Positions 17,132 to 25,964 of a stretch of 64,000 nucleotides of DNA are shown here, piece by piece. The translations under genes and the position numbers were made by a program. The DNA is from Streptosporangium amethystogenes (GTDB lineage: Bacteria; Actinomycetota; Actinomycetes; Streptosporangiales; Streptosporangiaceae), in the NCBI RefSeq assembly GCF_000721075.1, contig NZ_JOEQ01000005.1:372001-436000 (forward strand). The letters are read 5' to 3'. The stretch's first letter is position 1. Every line of letters starts with the position of its first letter. The notes below the pieces were generated by a model. The model had not been told where the DNA came from and made no database searches. It saw only the letters and a program-made list of their open reading frames with translations.

Positions 17132-18310
17132 CTAAGCGATATCGAAAATGGTCGAACTCGGCAGCACCGGGGGAACCCGGGGAGAGACGGGCGGGACGGC
17201 CGGGACGAGCCGTTCGACGACCGGCAGGGCGCGATGGGCGTAGAGCGGATCGACCGGCAGCACGTGCCGGCCCCACCAGTGCGCGATCTCGGGCTCCGGC
17301 GAGGGGCTGGTGAACCCGGGCAGGTAGCTGTCGTACGGCGGGTCGTAGAGGTATCCGGTGGCGACCCCGTGTCGCTCCAGCTCGGCGATGGCCTCGTCCC
17401 GGTCCGAGACCAGCAGCGGGACCCGGAACAGCGGCTGATCCAGGTGCTGGTGGACGGCCGGTGCCACGGTGGGCAGCGCGGCCAGCGCCGAGACGCCGGC
17501 GATCCGCCGCGACCGCTGCCTGGGCAGCGTCCGCAGGCGCCTCGACTGGTACCAGCTTGAGAGGTGGCCGCGCCTGGCCCGGTAGTCGTGCAGGTCGGCC
17601 TGGACCCAGGAGTCGAACGCCGGTAGCTGCGGCGCGTACTCCAGCGCCCTGACCAGATCCGCCGGGCGCGGGGCGATCCGGTAGCCCTCGCGCTCCTCCT
17701 CCATGCCGAACGCGCGCATCGCCCTCAGCGCCGGGCGGACCATGTTCAGGCGCAGCGCGGCGTGCCGGCCCATCGAGGTCAGCACGCTGTGGATCTCCTT
17801 CCTGAAGGCACCCGGCTGCAGCAGCCGGTCACGGTCGCGCTCCAGGGTGCGCAGGTCCTCCAGGTGCTCGACCGCGATCACCCCGCCGGAACCCGCGCCG
17901 GCGTGTTTGGACAGGCTGAACACGCCCGCCACCCCGAAGGTGCCCAGCGGCCTGCCGTGCACGCTCGTCTCCATCGCGTGCGCGACGTCCTCGATCAGGA
18001 TCTTGCCGGTGAACGCCGTTACCCGGTCCGGCAGGCCGTACAGGTTGGTGGTCAGCACCGCGTCGACCGCGTCGAGGTCGACGGCGCCCGCGTCGATGTT
18101 GCCGTCGTCGGCGGAGAGCGGGGCGATGACCGGGCGCAGTCCGGCGGCGAGCACGAGAAAGAGGATCTCGTCGGCCGACAGCGGCGACATCAGCAACCGC
18201 TGGCCGGGGCTGCACCAGTGCCGCAGGGCCAGATACAGACCCAGACGGTTGGAGGGCAGCGGAAGGCAGCGGCGGCCTGTCCGCTTCGCCACAATGTGCT
18301 CAGGAGTCAC
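17132..18310 (-). CDS. DegT/DnrJ/EryC1/StrS-like aminotransferase 2
   Basis: 392 residues, a paralogue of the enzyme at 14591. The two share PSNRLGLYLALRHW, LTTNLYGLPDRVTAF and the PLP lysine region GVFSLSKHAGAGSGGV, and both have the same C-terminal pattern GYLYDPPYDSYLPGF. The last 25 residues are Pro/Val-rich and may be disordered. GTG 18310 is taken as start as no better codon is seen; the ribosome binding site is weak. It lies 54 bases behind the flippase gene on the same strand. Confidence 0.73.
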   Translation of the reverse strand: MTPEHIVAKRTGRRCLPLPSNRLGLYLALRHWCSPGQRLLMSPLSADEILFLVLAAGLRPVIAPLSADDGNIDAGAVDLDAVDAVLTTNLYGLPDRVTAFTGKILIEDVAHAMETSVHGRPLGTFGVAGVFSLSKHAGAGSGGVIAVEHLEDLRTLERDRDRLLQPGAFRKEIHSVLTSMGRHAALRLNMVRPALRAMRAFGMEEEREGYRIAPRPADLVRALEYAPQLPAFDSWVQADLHDYRARRGHLSSWYQSRRLRTLPRQRSRRIAGVSALAALPTVAPAVHQHLDQPLFRVPLLVSDRDEAIAELERHGVATGYLYDPPYDSYLPGFTSPSPEPEIAHWWGRHVLPVDPLYAHRALPVVERLVPAVPPVSPRVPPVLPSSTIFDIA

Positions 18311-18364
18311 TGGAGACCGTCTATCACGTATGAGATCAAGACTGCAAACAGAGCCACGCCGTCC

Positions 18365-19891
18365 CTAACCTGCGGCAGCCTGGGACGCCTTGCCGTGATT
18401 GATCACTCTGCGGATGTTCGGGAAGATCAGTAGTGCGACCAGGAGCTGGCTGCCGAGCATCGCGTAGCCCACCGCGGCGATCCCGAAGAGGGGGAACAGC
18501 AAGGCGATTGAGGTGAGGACCAGCACCGCCATCCCGATCTGGATGAGTGCGAGCTTGCGGGCCTCGCTCTGCGCGCGCAGCATGCTGAGGCAGATCTCGA
18601 TCACCGTCTGGGGGAGCACGGCGATCGCCATCAGGCGGAGCAGCGGCGTGCCCGCCTCGGCGAACCCGGGGCCGAACACGCTCAGGATCAGGGGCGCGCC
18701 GACCACGACCACCGCGATGACCGGTCCGACGATCAGGAAGGTGCGGCGCAGCGCGTTGCGCACGCTCTGCGCCAGCCGGGCGGCGTTGAAGGATCCCTCG
18801 ACCGTCAGGGACACCGCCATGTTGGCCGCCAGCAGCCCGATCATGGAGCCCAGTGTGTGGGCTATCGAGAAGTAGCCGAACGTCGGCGCGTCGTCGAGCC
18901 AGCCCGCGATGATGACCGGGACCAGATAGAGGATCAGCAGGATGGAGAACGCGCCGGGGAAGTCTCCGGCCAGGAAACGCCCCACCTCGCGCAGGCGCGG
19001 CGGGTTCGCGGCACTCTCCTCGGTGTTCTTGACGTGCTTGGGGATGATGACACCGAAGATGAACCAGCTGATCGGGATCAGCGCCATGGCCGTCGGCACG
19101 ATCCACGAGACGAAGATCCCGCCGAAGAGGCCGCCCTCCGGCAGCGCGACCGCGAGCGCGGCGAGCATGCCCATCTTGACCAGGCCGAACGCCAGGCTGT
19201 TGACCGGCACCCAGACGGCCTTGCGCAGCCCGGCCAGGGTCACGTCCTGGAGGGTGAAGACCGTCCAGACGAGAACCGAGACGAGGAAGAAAAGTCCGGG
19301 TCCGAACCCGGCGAGATCGGCATAGACCGCACCCCAGGCCGGCAACGTCAGCAGGAACCCCAACGCCGCCACCAGGCCGGTGGCCCCGGCGATCGCGTAG
19401 CCGCGCAGGACGAACTCGGCGGTGCGGCGGCCTGCCACCGGGATGAACCTGGCCAGTGCGCCCGCGAAGGCGAGCCCGGTCAGAGAGGCGAACAGCCGCA
19501 TCGCGCTGATCACGGCCTGGCCCTCACCGAACGCGGCGGCGGTGTACAGGTGTGTGGCGAGGAACCAGTAGCCGAGGCCCAGCACAGCGGTGATCCCGGT
19601 ATTGATCATCAGCGCGTAGCCCTGGAGGAACAGGGGGTTTCTCAGATCCTTGCGCAGGCGGTCCATCAGCCCGGTCCTGCGCTCCTCGGTCACTGTCCGG
19701 CCCATCGCCTGGTCGCCTCCGTCGCGCGTCACCTCGTCATCATCGGGTGGAGCGCTTGCAGCGACCTTGCCGTCGGCTGCACGCAGGCCGGTGGCCGAGT
19801 CAGGTCGCGCCCCCGGCAGGTCCGGCAGGGGGCCAGACGGGGGGGTGCCGCCCTCGTGCCAGGCGGGCAGCCCCGTGCCGTTCTCATTCAC
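18365..19891 (-). CDS. Polysaccharide flippase (Wzx/MOP superfamily)
   Basis: 508 residues from GTG 19891, preferred because GGGAG lies 7 bases upstream; the frame stays open to 20020. Residues 1-75 are a polar Pro/Gly/Asp-rich cytoplasmic leader. After that come about 12-14 hydrophobic segments, starting at GYALMINTGITAVLGLGYWF, in the MATE/Wzx pattern. Such proteins flip lipid-linked sugars across the membrane. It is the first gene of the minus-strand group with the DegT-like and acyltransferase genes. No polymerase or glycosyltransferase accompanies it here. Confidence 0.78.
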   Translation of the reverse strand: MNENGTGLPAWHEGGTPPSGPLPDLPGARPDSATGLRAADGKVAASAPPDDDEVTRDGGDQAMGRTVTEERRTGLMDRLRKDLRNPLFLQGYALMINTGITAVLGLGYWFLATHLYTAAAFGEGQAVISAMRLFASLTGLAFAGALARFIPVAGRRTAEFVLRGYAIAGATGLVAALGFLLTLPAWGAVYADLAGFGPGLFFLVSVLVWTVFTLQDVTLAGLRKAVWVPVNSLAFGLVKMGMLAALAVALPEGGLFGGIFVSWIVPTAMALIPISWFIFGVIIPKHVKNTEESAANPPRLREVGRFLAGDFPGAFSILLILYLVPVIIAGWLDDAPTFGYFSIAHTLGSMIGLLAANMAVSLTVEGSFNAARLAQSVRNALRRTFLIVGPVIAVVVVGAPLILSVFGPGFAEAGTPLLRLMAIAVLPQTVIEICLSMLRAQSEARKLALIQIGMAVLVLTSIALLFPLFGIAAVGYAMLGSQLLVALLIFPNIRRVINHGKASQAAAG

Positions 19892-20153
19892 CGCGACGCT
19901 CCCGATCCGCACCGCTCTCCGGGGCGGTGCCGGAGGCCCGCCCGTCGCTCGCACGGGATGGTTCGGCGACGTCCCCGAGGGGAGTGGGATGGCGCCGCAC
20001 CAGCGTTCGCGTCTCGTCACGAGACCGGCCGGTCACCGAGGGGTAAATGAGAATCGGCACGTGAGCCATGATGCCCCAGTTTCAGGCGGGCCGTGTCCGG
20101 CATGTATCCGGAAGTGGCCGGCAGGGCTCGATCGTGGTGAGGAGCGCCCTGTT

Positions 20154-21455
20154 TTATCCGGGATTGTTGCTGTCAGCCGCGGAGGCGGCAGGGGAGGCGA
20201 GGAGGCGATCCAGGACGCGGACGCCGAACTCCAGACCCTCGACGGGAACGCGTTCGTCCACGCCGTGGAACATGCCGAAGTAGTCGAGCTCCGGGGTGAG
20301 CATCAGCGGAGCGAAGCCGTACCCCCTGATGCCGAGCCCCGCGAAGGACTTGGCGTCCGTGCCGCCGGACATCACGTACGGCACCGGTCGCGCCGCCGGG
20401 TCCTCGGCCACCAGGGCCGCGCCGAGCCGCTCGAAGAAGGGTGAGTCCATCGGGGCGGAGGGGGCGTCCTCCAGATTGACGAACTCCCGCCTCACCCGGG
20501 GGCCGAGCAGGCGGTCGATCGTCTCCAGGAACTCCTCCCGGCTCCCCGGCAGGAACCGTCCGTCGACGTGGCCCACGGCGGTGCCGGGAACCACGTTGAC
20601 CTTGTAACCCGCCTGGAGCATCGTCGGGTTCGCCGAGTTCCGGATCTGTGCCCCGAACAGGGAGCCGACCCGGCCGAGTCGTTCGGCCTCCTCCTCCAGC
20701 CGGTCGAGGTCGATGCGCTCGCCGAGGATGTCCGACAGGCTCTCGATCAGCGTCGCCACCTCGGGGGTCAGCCGCACCGGCCAGCGGTGAGAGGCGATCC
20801 GGGACATGGCGTGGCAGAGCTCGGCCACCGCGTTGTCCACCGGCGGGCGGGAGCCGTGGCCCGCGACGCCGGTCGCGGTGAGTCTCATCCAGGCGGTGCC
20901 GCGCTCGCCCACCGCGACCGGGTAGATCCGCGCTCCGGGAGCCTCGACGCTGTAACCGCCGGACTCGCTGATCGCCTCGGTGCAGCCGTCGAACAGCTCG
21001 CGGTGGTGTCGCACCGCGTATCGCGCGCCGTACTCGCCGGTGGCCTCCTCGTCGGCGAGGAAGGCCAGCACCACGTCCCGCCCGGGCCGTACCCCGCGCC
21101 GCGCCCACTCGCGGACCAGGGTGAGCGTCATGGCCAGGGTGCCCTTCATGTCGACCGCGCCCCGGCCCCAGACACAGCCGTCGGAGACCTCACCGGAGAA
21201 CGGATGAACCCGCCAGTCGGAGGCGTGGGCGGGGACCACGTCGAGATGACCGTGGATCAGCAGGGCGTCGGATGAGTCGCCGGGGATCCTGGCGACCACA
21301 CTGGTCCTGTGCCTGGCCGACTCGAACACCACCGGTTCGACGCCGGCCTCCGACAACAGGGTGGCGACGTGCTCGGCCGCCGGACGTTCGCCGGAACCGG
21401 GATTGGTGGTGTCGAATCTGATCAGGTCCGAGCAGATCTGTGTGACCTCACTCAT
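20154..21455 (-). CDS. M20 family metallopeptidase
   Basis: 433 residues from ATG 21455; an upstream in-frame ATG at 21530 lacks conserved sequence. The M20/M28 zinc ligands are visible: HGHLDVVPAH (His and catalytic Asp), GRGAVDMKG (Asp), ADEEATGEYG (Glu-Glu), and the dimer-domain VAGHGSRPP. The C-terminus has MSGGTDAKSF, close to the usual SGGTDA motif. Family members hydrolyse N-acyl amino acids or small peptides (ArgE, DapE, ACY1-like). No signal peptide, so it is cytoplasmic. Substrate not determined; ACY1-type is the best guess. Confidence 0.82.
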   Translation of the reverse strand: MSEVTQICSDLIRFDTTNPGSGERPAAEHVATLLSEAGVEPVVFESARHRTSVVARIPGDSSDALLIHGHLDVVPAHASDWRVHPFSGEVSDGCVWGRGAVDMKGTLAMTLTLVREWARRGVRPGRDVVLAFLADEEATGEYGARYAVRHHRELFDGCTEAISESGGYSVEAPGARIYPVAVGERGTAWMRLTATGVAGHGSRPPVDNAVAELCHAMSRIASHRWPVRLTPEVATLIESLSDILGERIDLDRLEEEAERLGRVGSLFGAQIRNSANPTMLQAGYKVNVVPGTAVGHVDGRFLPGSREEFLETIDRLLGPRVRREFVNLEDAPSAPMDSPFFERLGAALVAEDPAARPVPYVMSGGTDAKSFAGLGIRGYGFAPLMLTPELDYFGMFHGVDERVPVEGLEFGVRVLDRLLASPAASAADSNNPG

Positions 21456-21603
21456 TGAAGAACGCCCCCTGGAGATGATGGCCCAAATGTAGGACCAAAG
21501 GTGCATACCCCTCCGGAGTGGGAGGGGCACCTCGGGGTTCGCTCTATGTACTCCCGGTCGGCTGTGACGCCGCTACCTCCGAGAGGGGCCGGGAGCCTGG
21601 CCG

Positions 21604-21987
21604 CTACTGGCCGGACGTGGTCTGCGGGGTCTTCTTGGTCGCCGCCTTGGCCACGCTGGGGTCACCCGCCGCGAAGGCCTCGGCGACCTTTCCTCCGATG
21701 CGCCCGCGCTCACTTACCTCGATTCCGTGGGATTTCGCCCATGCCCGGATCTCGGCGCTCCGCTCGCGGTTGCCGCTGGAACCCTTCGCCCTGCCCTTGC
21801 GGCCCAGGGGGGTGCTCGCCTTGCGGGCGGCGGACTGGAAAGGCTTAAGGGCCTCGCGGAGTTTTGTGGCGTTCTTCGTGCTCAGGTCGATCTCGTAGGC
21901 GGTCCCGTCCAGGCCGAACGAGACGGTCTCGTCCGCCCGCTTCCCGGTGATGTCATCGGTGAACGTGACGACTTGCTGACGTGCCAT
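21604..21987 (-). CDS. lsr2: Lsr2-family nucleoid-associated protein
   Basis: 127 residues from ATG 21987 with AAGGAG upstream; the frame runs open further without homology. The N-terminal dimerisation part (QQVVTFTDDITGKRADETVS) and the C-terminal DNA-binding part (EIRAWAKSHGIEVSERGRIG) with its RGR AT-hook-like motif are both complete. Lsr2 binds AT-rich DNA minor grooves and silences horizontally acquired and biosynthetic genes in actinomycetes. The middle linker is basic and Ala/Gly-rich, and the tail is basic (KAATKKTPQT). Several AT-rich intergenic patches in this window could be targets. Confidence 0.92.
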   Translation of the reverse strand: MARQQVVTFTDDITGKRADETVSFGLDGTAYEIDLSTKNATKLREALKPFQSAARKASTPLGRKGRAKGSSGNRERSAEIRAWAKSHGIEVSERGRIGGKVAEAFAAGDPSVAKAATKKTPQTTSGQ

Positions 21988-23050
21988 TGTGTCACTCCTT
22001 AATCTTGGCGCCAGAGTGTGCGGCTGTGAACCCGGCCGACGATGGCTACCGCGTCTCTTCCCCGGTGGTAAAACTCTAGCCCCTCCTTTCGCTGTCGCGC
22101 CGGGAAACCCTGTCCGCCGGAGATCCACTTGCTCGGGTTAATTACCCAAGGCTGAACTCCGGCGTCTCCACGTCATTGGGAAATGCTTCCCGCTCACGAG
22201 AGATTAAAAACGACGGCGGCGTCGGGATCCCCTTGGTGTCTTGTATACCGAGATCTGTCGGTTGCCCCGGCGGGTTTTCTGGATGGAGGTGTCCGAGCAC
22301 TTTGGAGTTTCATGACCTCCGGGTGGTTTCCACCCTGGTCGCTACGAAAGAATCGACTTCGGCTGCTTGGGGGTGTTCCAGTCCATCGTTCCACTACCGT
22401 TCGTTTCGAGAGTCCGACCGGGTGGGCCGGCCGGCCCGCAGACCGCCGCCTCCCGGTGCCCGGGGCGGCCATCCGTTTCTTTTTCGCTGGTCATGGCGGT
22501 TGCCGGGGTGAGGTTGCGGGAGAGGGAACGGGGAGCGAGCGGGGTCGGAGGAGAGAGCGGGGGCGGGGGAGAAGCGCCGTGGGACTCGCTCCGGACGTTC
22601 ACCGGACAATTCGCACGTGCCAGCTGCCTGTCGCCGAACGTGTTCCGATATTTTCGTAGGGCAAATGACTTCCGTGCGCCCCGGAATACGGGCCGCACGT
22701 CCCCGGGTTTGCCGGTACTCGAGATCGGGTGCGTTCGAAGATGTTCGCCGACACGTGGCCGATCACATTGGGGCGCGGTCCCGACACTCTCAGGTGCGGT
22801 GAGACGCGGCTCACGGACCGTATGATTCCGGGCGTCTCGTATTGTGGGAGCGGAGGAGCCGCAGGCCCCGTTTGTGTCTTGACCTTCATTGGCCCGTTCC
22901 ATCGTCGGGGAGGATCGAGAACCGGCGTTCCCTGAATTGTTCGGGTAAGGGCCGAAGGGCGGGTGCGGGATTGCCCGCTCCCTCCGGACGGACGCTCTCG
23001 CCCGTCCCGCCGATCTCCCGCACCCGGGACGAGGTCCGCGAAGCCTGACC
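21988..23050. other. Gene-free stretch of about 1 kb upstream of lsr2
   Basis: No frame here has a convincing protein. The longest, on the minus strand at 22342-23058, gives a low-complexity, Pro/Arg/Ser-rich product with no domain. Composition is less GC-rich than the neighbours in places (22134-22200, 22640-22900). Near 22137 is GGGT-TAATT-ACCC. It may hold the lsr2 promoter, a decayed gene or a noncoding RNA, and I cannot tell which. Confidence 0.5.
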
Positions 23051-23320
23051 TCACCCACGGGGAGCGGCCGGGCGCCGCCCGGCCACCCACAGGGAGAGAC
23101 CGGTTGCGGCGAGTTTGCGGATCACCACCGTGAGCGCCGCCGTGGCGATCGCAGTCCAGGTCTGGGCCTGGGAGAGACGGAGAAGTCCCGCCGCGAGCAG
23201 GAAGTCCAGCAGCACCGCCAGCGCACCGCCGGGACCACCGCCGAAGAGCAGCACGACGAGCGCGGCGGCCAGCCCCATGACGACGATCAGAGGAACGACG
23301 GCCTGGGCGAGGTCAGCCAT
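23051..23320 (-). CDS. Small membrane protein, partner of DUF1622 protein
   Basis: 89 residues with three hydrophobic segments (VVPLIVVMGLAAALVVLLF, then ALAVLLDFLLAAGLL, then AIATAALTVVIRKLAATGL) and a basic tail. The start overlaps the end of the DUF1622 gene by 8 bases, so the two are coupled and probably work together in the membrane. Function unknown. Confidence 0.6.
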   Translation of the reverse strand: MADLAQAVVPLIVVMGLAAALVVLLFGGGPGGALAVLLDFLLAAGLLRLSQAQTWTAIATAALTVVIRKLAATGLSLWVAGRRPAAPRG

Positions 23321-23702
23321 CCCCGGTACCGGATGGCTCGCGCCTGCCGGGGGCGTCCACCGTGCGCCCCTCCCGCTCGATCTCCCGGCTCAGGAAGAAG
23401 TTCAGCGCGGTACGGATGGTCGCGATCGCCGCGAGCTGCCCGATCTGCGTGAAGCTCGGTGCGATGGCCGTGCGCAGCACGTCGCCGGCCAGCTGGAACT
23501 CCAGGCCAAGTGCCAGGAACCGCCCCAGAAACAGCCGTATGGTGACGAACCCATCGTCCTGCCGTCGCACGGCCACCAGGATGAAGCGTACGAACGCCAC
23601 CGTCGCTCCGACGAAGATGACAGTCGCCCCGGCCGCCTCGACGAGGCGGACCAGCAGATTGACGACCTGCCGGAGGATTTCCTCCGGTAGAAGATCGAGC
23701 AT
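23313..23702 (-). CDS. DUF1622 membrane protein
   Basis: 129 residues. It has an amphipathic N-terminus (LPEEILRQVVNLLVRLVEAA) leading into a transmembrane segment, a RLFLGRFLALGLEFQLAGDVL segment characteristic of DUF1622, then AIATIRTALNFFLSREIERE. Bacterial DUF1622 proteins are small integral membrane proteins of unknown role. The basic cytoplasmic tail ends in GRREPSGTGDG. Operon with the downstream small membrane gene. No regulatory site was noticed upstream. Confidence 0.72.
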   Translation of the reverse strand: MLDLLPEEILRQVVNLLVRLVEAAGATVIFVGATVAFVRFILVAVRRQDDGFVTIRLFLGRFLALGLEFQLAGDVLRTAIAPSFTQIGQLAAIATIRTALNFFLSREIEREGRTVDAPGRREPSGTGDG

Positions 23703-23843
23703 GTGCTGCTGTTACCCGGTGACTCCTCGCCTATGCGCCCGAGGCCGCGGGCGCCGGTCACGCCCACGGAGGTGAGGTACGGGCGCCCGGGGTGGGCCCG
23801 CGATCGTACGCCACCCGGGCCCGTATCCTCCGCGGGCCGGAGG

Positions 23844-24950
23844 TCAGAGGTAGAGGCCGGTGTTCTCGGGGACGGCCGTACGGCTGAACGCACCGTCGCG
23901 GAGCGCGAAGAGCTCGGCGAGGGTCGCACCGGCGGGCGAGAGCCCCTCGGTGCCGCCGAGCCAGTGGGCGGCCTCGTCGTAGGGGAGAGAACCGATCTCG
24001 ATCTGGGCGAGGCAGCGGCCCGGACGGATGACGGCCGGGTGGAGACGGGCCAGATCCTCGTTGGTGGTGATGGCCACCAGGACGTCACGGCCCTGGCCGA
24101 GGAGCCCGTCGGTCAGGTTGAGCAGGCGTGACAGGCCCTGTCCGGTGGCCTCCTTGGCACCGGATCTGATCAGTTCGTCGCAGTCCTCCAGCACCAGGAG
24201 CCGCCACCGCTTGCCGTCGTCGTCGTCAAAGCCGACCGCGACCTCCATGAGGTAGCCGGGGGAGTGGAACAGTTGCTCCGGGTCGAGTACACAGTCGACC
24301 TGGCACCACGACCGCCACTCGTGGGCGAGCGTGCGCAGCAGCGTGGTCTTGCCGGTGCCCGGCGGGCCGTGCAGCAGGACCAGCCTGCCGTGTGCGTCGG
24401 AGGCGGTGACGGACATCAGCCGCGACAGCCGCTCGCTGACCGACCTGGCGTAGTTGCCGGAGATCTTCGCCCAGGGGGAGACGGTGATCGGCTTCTCCGA
24501 GCGGCGGCTGCCGTGGGGGCCCTGCCACCAGAAGCCCATCTCGACGTGGTCGCTCTCGGGGGCGGGCTCCTCGGCGTCCTTGACGATCTCGTCGATCACC
24601 GAGCGGGCCAGTTCCTCGGCGACCGCGGTCACGCTGACCGTGGCGGCGCGGTTGCGGTAGCGGACCACGCGCAGCGTCCAGCCCTCCCCGCACAGCAACC
24701 GCGAGTCACGCCCGTCCTTCTCCGTCGCGGCCCGAAGGAGCGACCCGGAGGCGGGGGTGAGGGAGGCGTCGGGACGGACCCGTTCCAGCTCCGCGGTGCA
24801 CGACCACGGCTGGACCCCGGTGGCGAACGGCGACAGCGCGAGGGCGTCGATCACATCCACCGCGGAGTCGGTGTCGTCGAGCCAGATCTTCATCGGCAGC
24901 TCCGCCGGGCGGGGCTCCGAGGAGAAGCGGACCTCCTTGAGTACGGACAT
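23844..24950 (-). CDS. AAA ATPase with DUF5925 domain
   Basis: 368 residues. The N-terminal 180 residues (DUF5925-type) have no catalytic motif. The AAA core follows with Walker A GPPGTGKTTLLR near residue 195 and Walker B LLVLEDCDEL near residue 250. Sensor 1, VLVAITTNEDLARLHPAVIR, resembles classic AAA proteins of the BCS1/FtsH type. No membrane segment. Usually a single copy in actinomycetes, of unknown role, perhaps a protein-remodelling machine. The gene stands alone, 60 bases after the LysR gene stop on the same strand. Confidence 0.78.
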   Translation of the reverse strand: MSVLKEVRFSSEPRPAELPMKIWLDDTDSAVDVIDALALSPFATGVQPWSCTAELERVRPDASLTPASGSLLRAATEKDGRDSRLLCGEGWTLRVVRYRNRAATVSVTAVAEELARSVIDEIVKDAEEPAPESDHVEMGFWWQGPHGSRRSEKPITVSPWAKISGNYARSVSERLSRLMSVTASDAHGRLVLLHGPPGTGKTTLLRTLAHEWRSWCQVDCVLDPEQLFHSPGYLMEVAVGFDDDDGKRWRLLVLEDCDELIRSGAKEATGQGLSRLLNLTDGLLGQGRDVLVAITTNEDLARLHPAVIRPGRCLAQIEIGSLPYDEAAHWLGGTEGLSPAGATLAELFALRDGAFSRTAVPENTGLYL

Positions 24951-25010
24951 GGCGGTAATGATCCTCCTGGCGTGTCCGCCGGTCGACGGGTTTTCGCAGG
25001 GGGACCGGGC

Positions 25011-25895
25011 TCAGGGGGTCGCCGGCGGCGCGGGAGCCTCGGGGGCGGTGCGGAGCAGGGCGTCGACCAGGGGGCTCGGCGGGCGGGTCAGCGGGCCGGT
25101 GAGGACGAGGGCGCGGGTCAGGGACGGTTTCAGCGGGATCATGATGAGCCCCGGGGTGAGGAGACCGCGGCCGAGGTCGGGAACCGTCGAGACGCCGATG
25201 CCCGCGGCGATCATGCCGATGAGCGTGCCGAGCTCGCGCACATGCTGGGCCGGAGCATAGGGGACGCCGGCCAGGGAACACAGGATGCGGGTCTGCGGCT
25301 CGCAGCCCCCCTTGGAGACGAGCAGCGGATCCTCCACCAGCTCGGCCATCGTGATGTGTGCCTGGCCGGCCAGGGGGTGGTCGGCGCGGACCACCGCGTG
25401 AAAGGCGTCGCGGCCCACCACCACATGGGCGGGAGGGGGAGGCAGCGGATCGACGAGGATCGCGGCGTCGACGACCCCGGTCTCCAGCCAGGGTGACAGC
25501 TCGTCGTCGTCGCCCTCGAAGACCTGCACCTCGACACCGGGGAGTTCCGCGCGCCACGTCCGCATGAGCTGGGGGAGCAGCCCGCAGCAGACCGTGGGCG
25601 GGGCGGCGACGCGGACAACTCCGGTGTGCTGTCCCAGGTGTGCGGAGGCGGCCTCGTCGATGGCGGCGACCGAGGCGAGCGCCGCCTGGGCGTGCGGCAG
25701 GATCGTCGCCCCCAGGGCCGTGGGCCCCGCGCCTCCGTGTCGCAGCACCAGCGGTGCGCCGAGAGCGCGCTCAAGCGCGGCGAGCGCGTGGGAGACCGCC
25801 GACTGGGACATGCCCAGCTCCTCGGCGGCCACGCCGAAGCCGCCGTTCGCGATCACGGCGGTGAAGACTCGGAGCTGCGCGACCGTGGCACTCAT
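25011..25895 (-). CDS. LysR-family transcriptional regulator
   Basis: 294 residues. The N-terminal winged helix-turn-helix is typical (LRVFTAVIANGGFGVAAEEL, then MSQSAVSHALAALE) and the substrate-binding domain starts near residue 90 (VVRVAAPPTVCCGLLPQLM). Divergent from the EamA transporter gene, which is the classic LysR target arrangement. A TTGC-N4-GCAA palindrome in the 69-bp gap is a likely binding site. The ligand cannot be told from the sequence. Confidence 0.85.
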   Translation of the reverse strand: MSATVAQLRVFTAVIANGGFGVAAEELGMSQSAVSHALAALERALGAPLVLRHGGAGPTALGATILPHAQAALASVAAIDEAASAHLGQHTGVVRVAAPPTVCCGLLPQLMRTWRAELPGVEVQVFEGDDDELSPWLETGVVDAAILVDPLPPPPAHVVVGRDAFHAVVRADHPLAGQAHITMAELVEDPLLVSKGGCEPQTRILCSLAGVPYAPAQHVRELGTLIGMIAAGIGVSTVPDLGRGLLTPGLIMIPLKPSLTRALVLTGPLTRPPSPLVDALLRTAPEAPAPPATP

Positions 25896-25912
25896 GAGGA
25901 CATCTCATCACA

Positions 25913-25924
25913 TTGCCAGAGCAA
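25913..25924. promoter_or_regulatory. Candidate LysR operator
   Basis: TTGC CAGA GCAA is a perfect 4+4 palindrome midway between the divergent LysR and EamA genes, and close to the T-N11-A LysR box pattern. Confidence 0.45.
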
Positions 25925-25964
25925 CTCATTGGACACATGATCCAGGTCTGACAAGACTGTTTCG

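Noticed and set aside
22342..23058. Possible gene of 238 codons beside lsr2
   Set aside because: Product is Pro/Arg/Ser-rich with no hydrophobic core or motif, and the start lacks a ribosome site.
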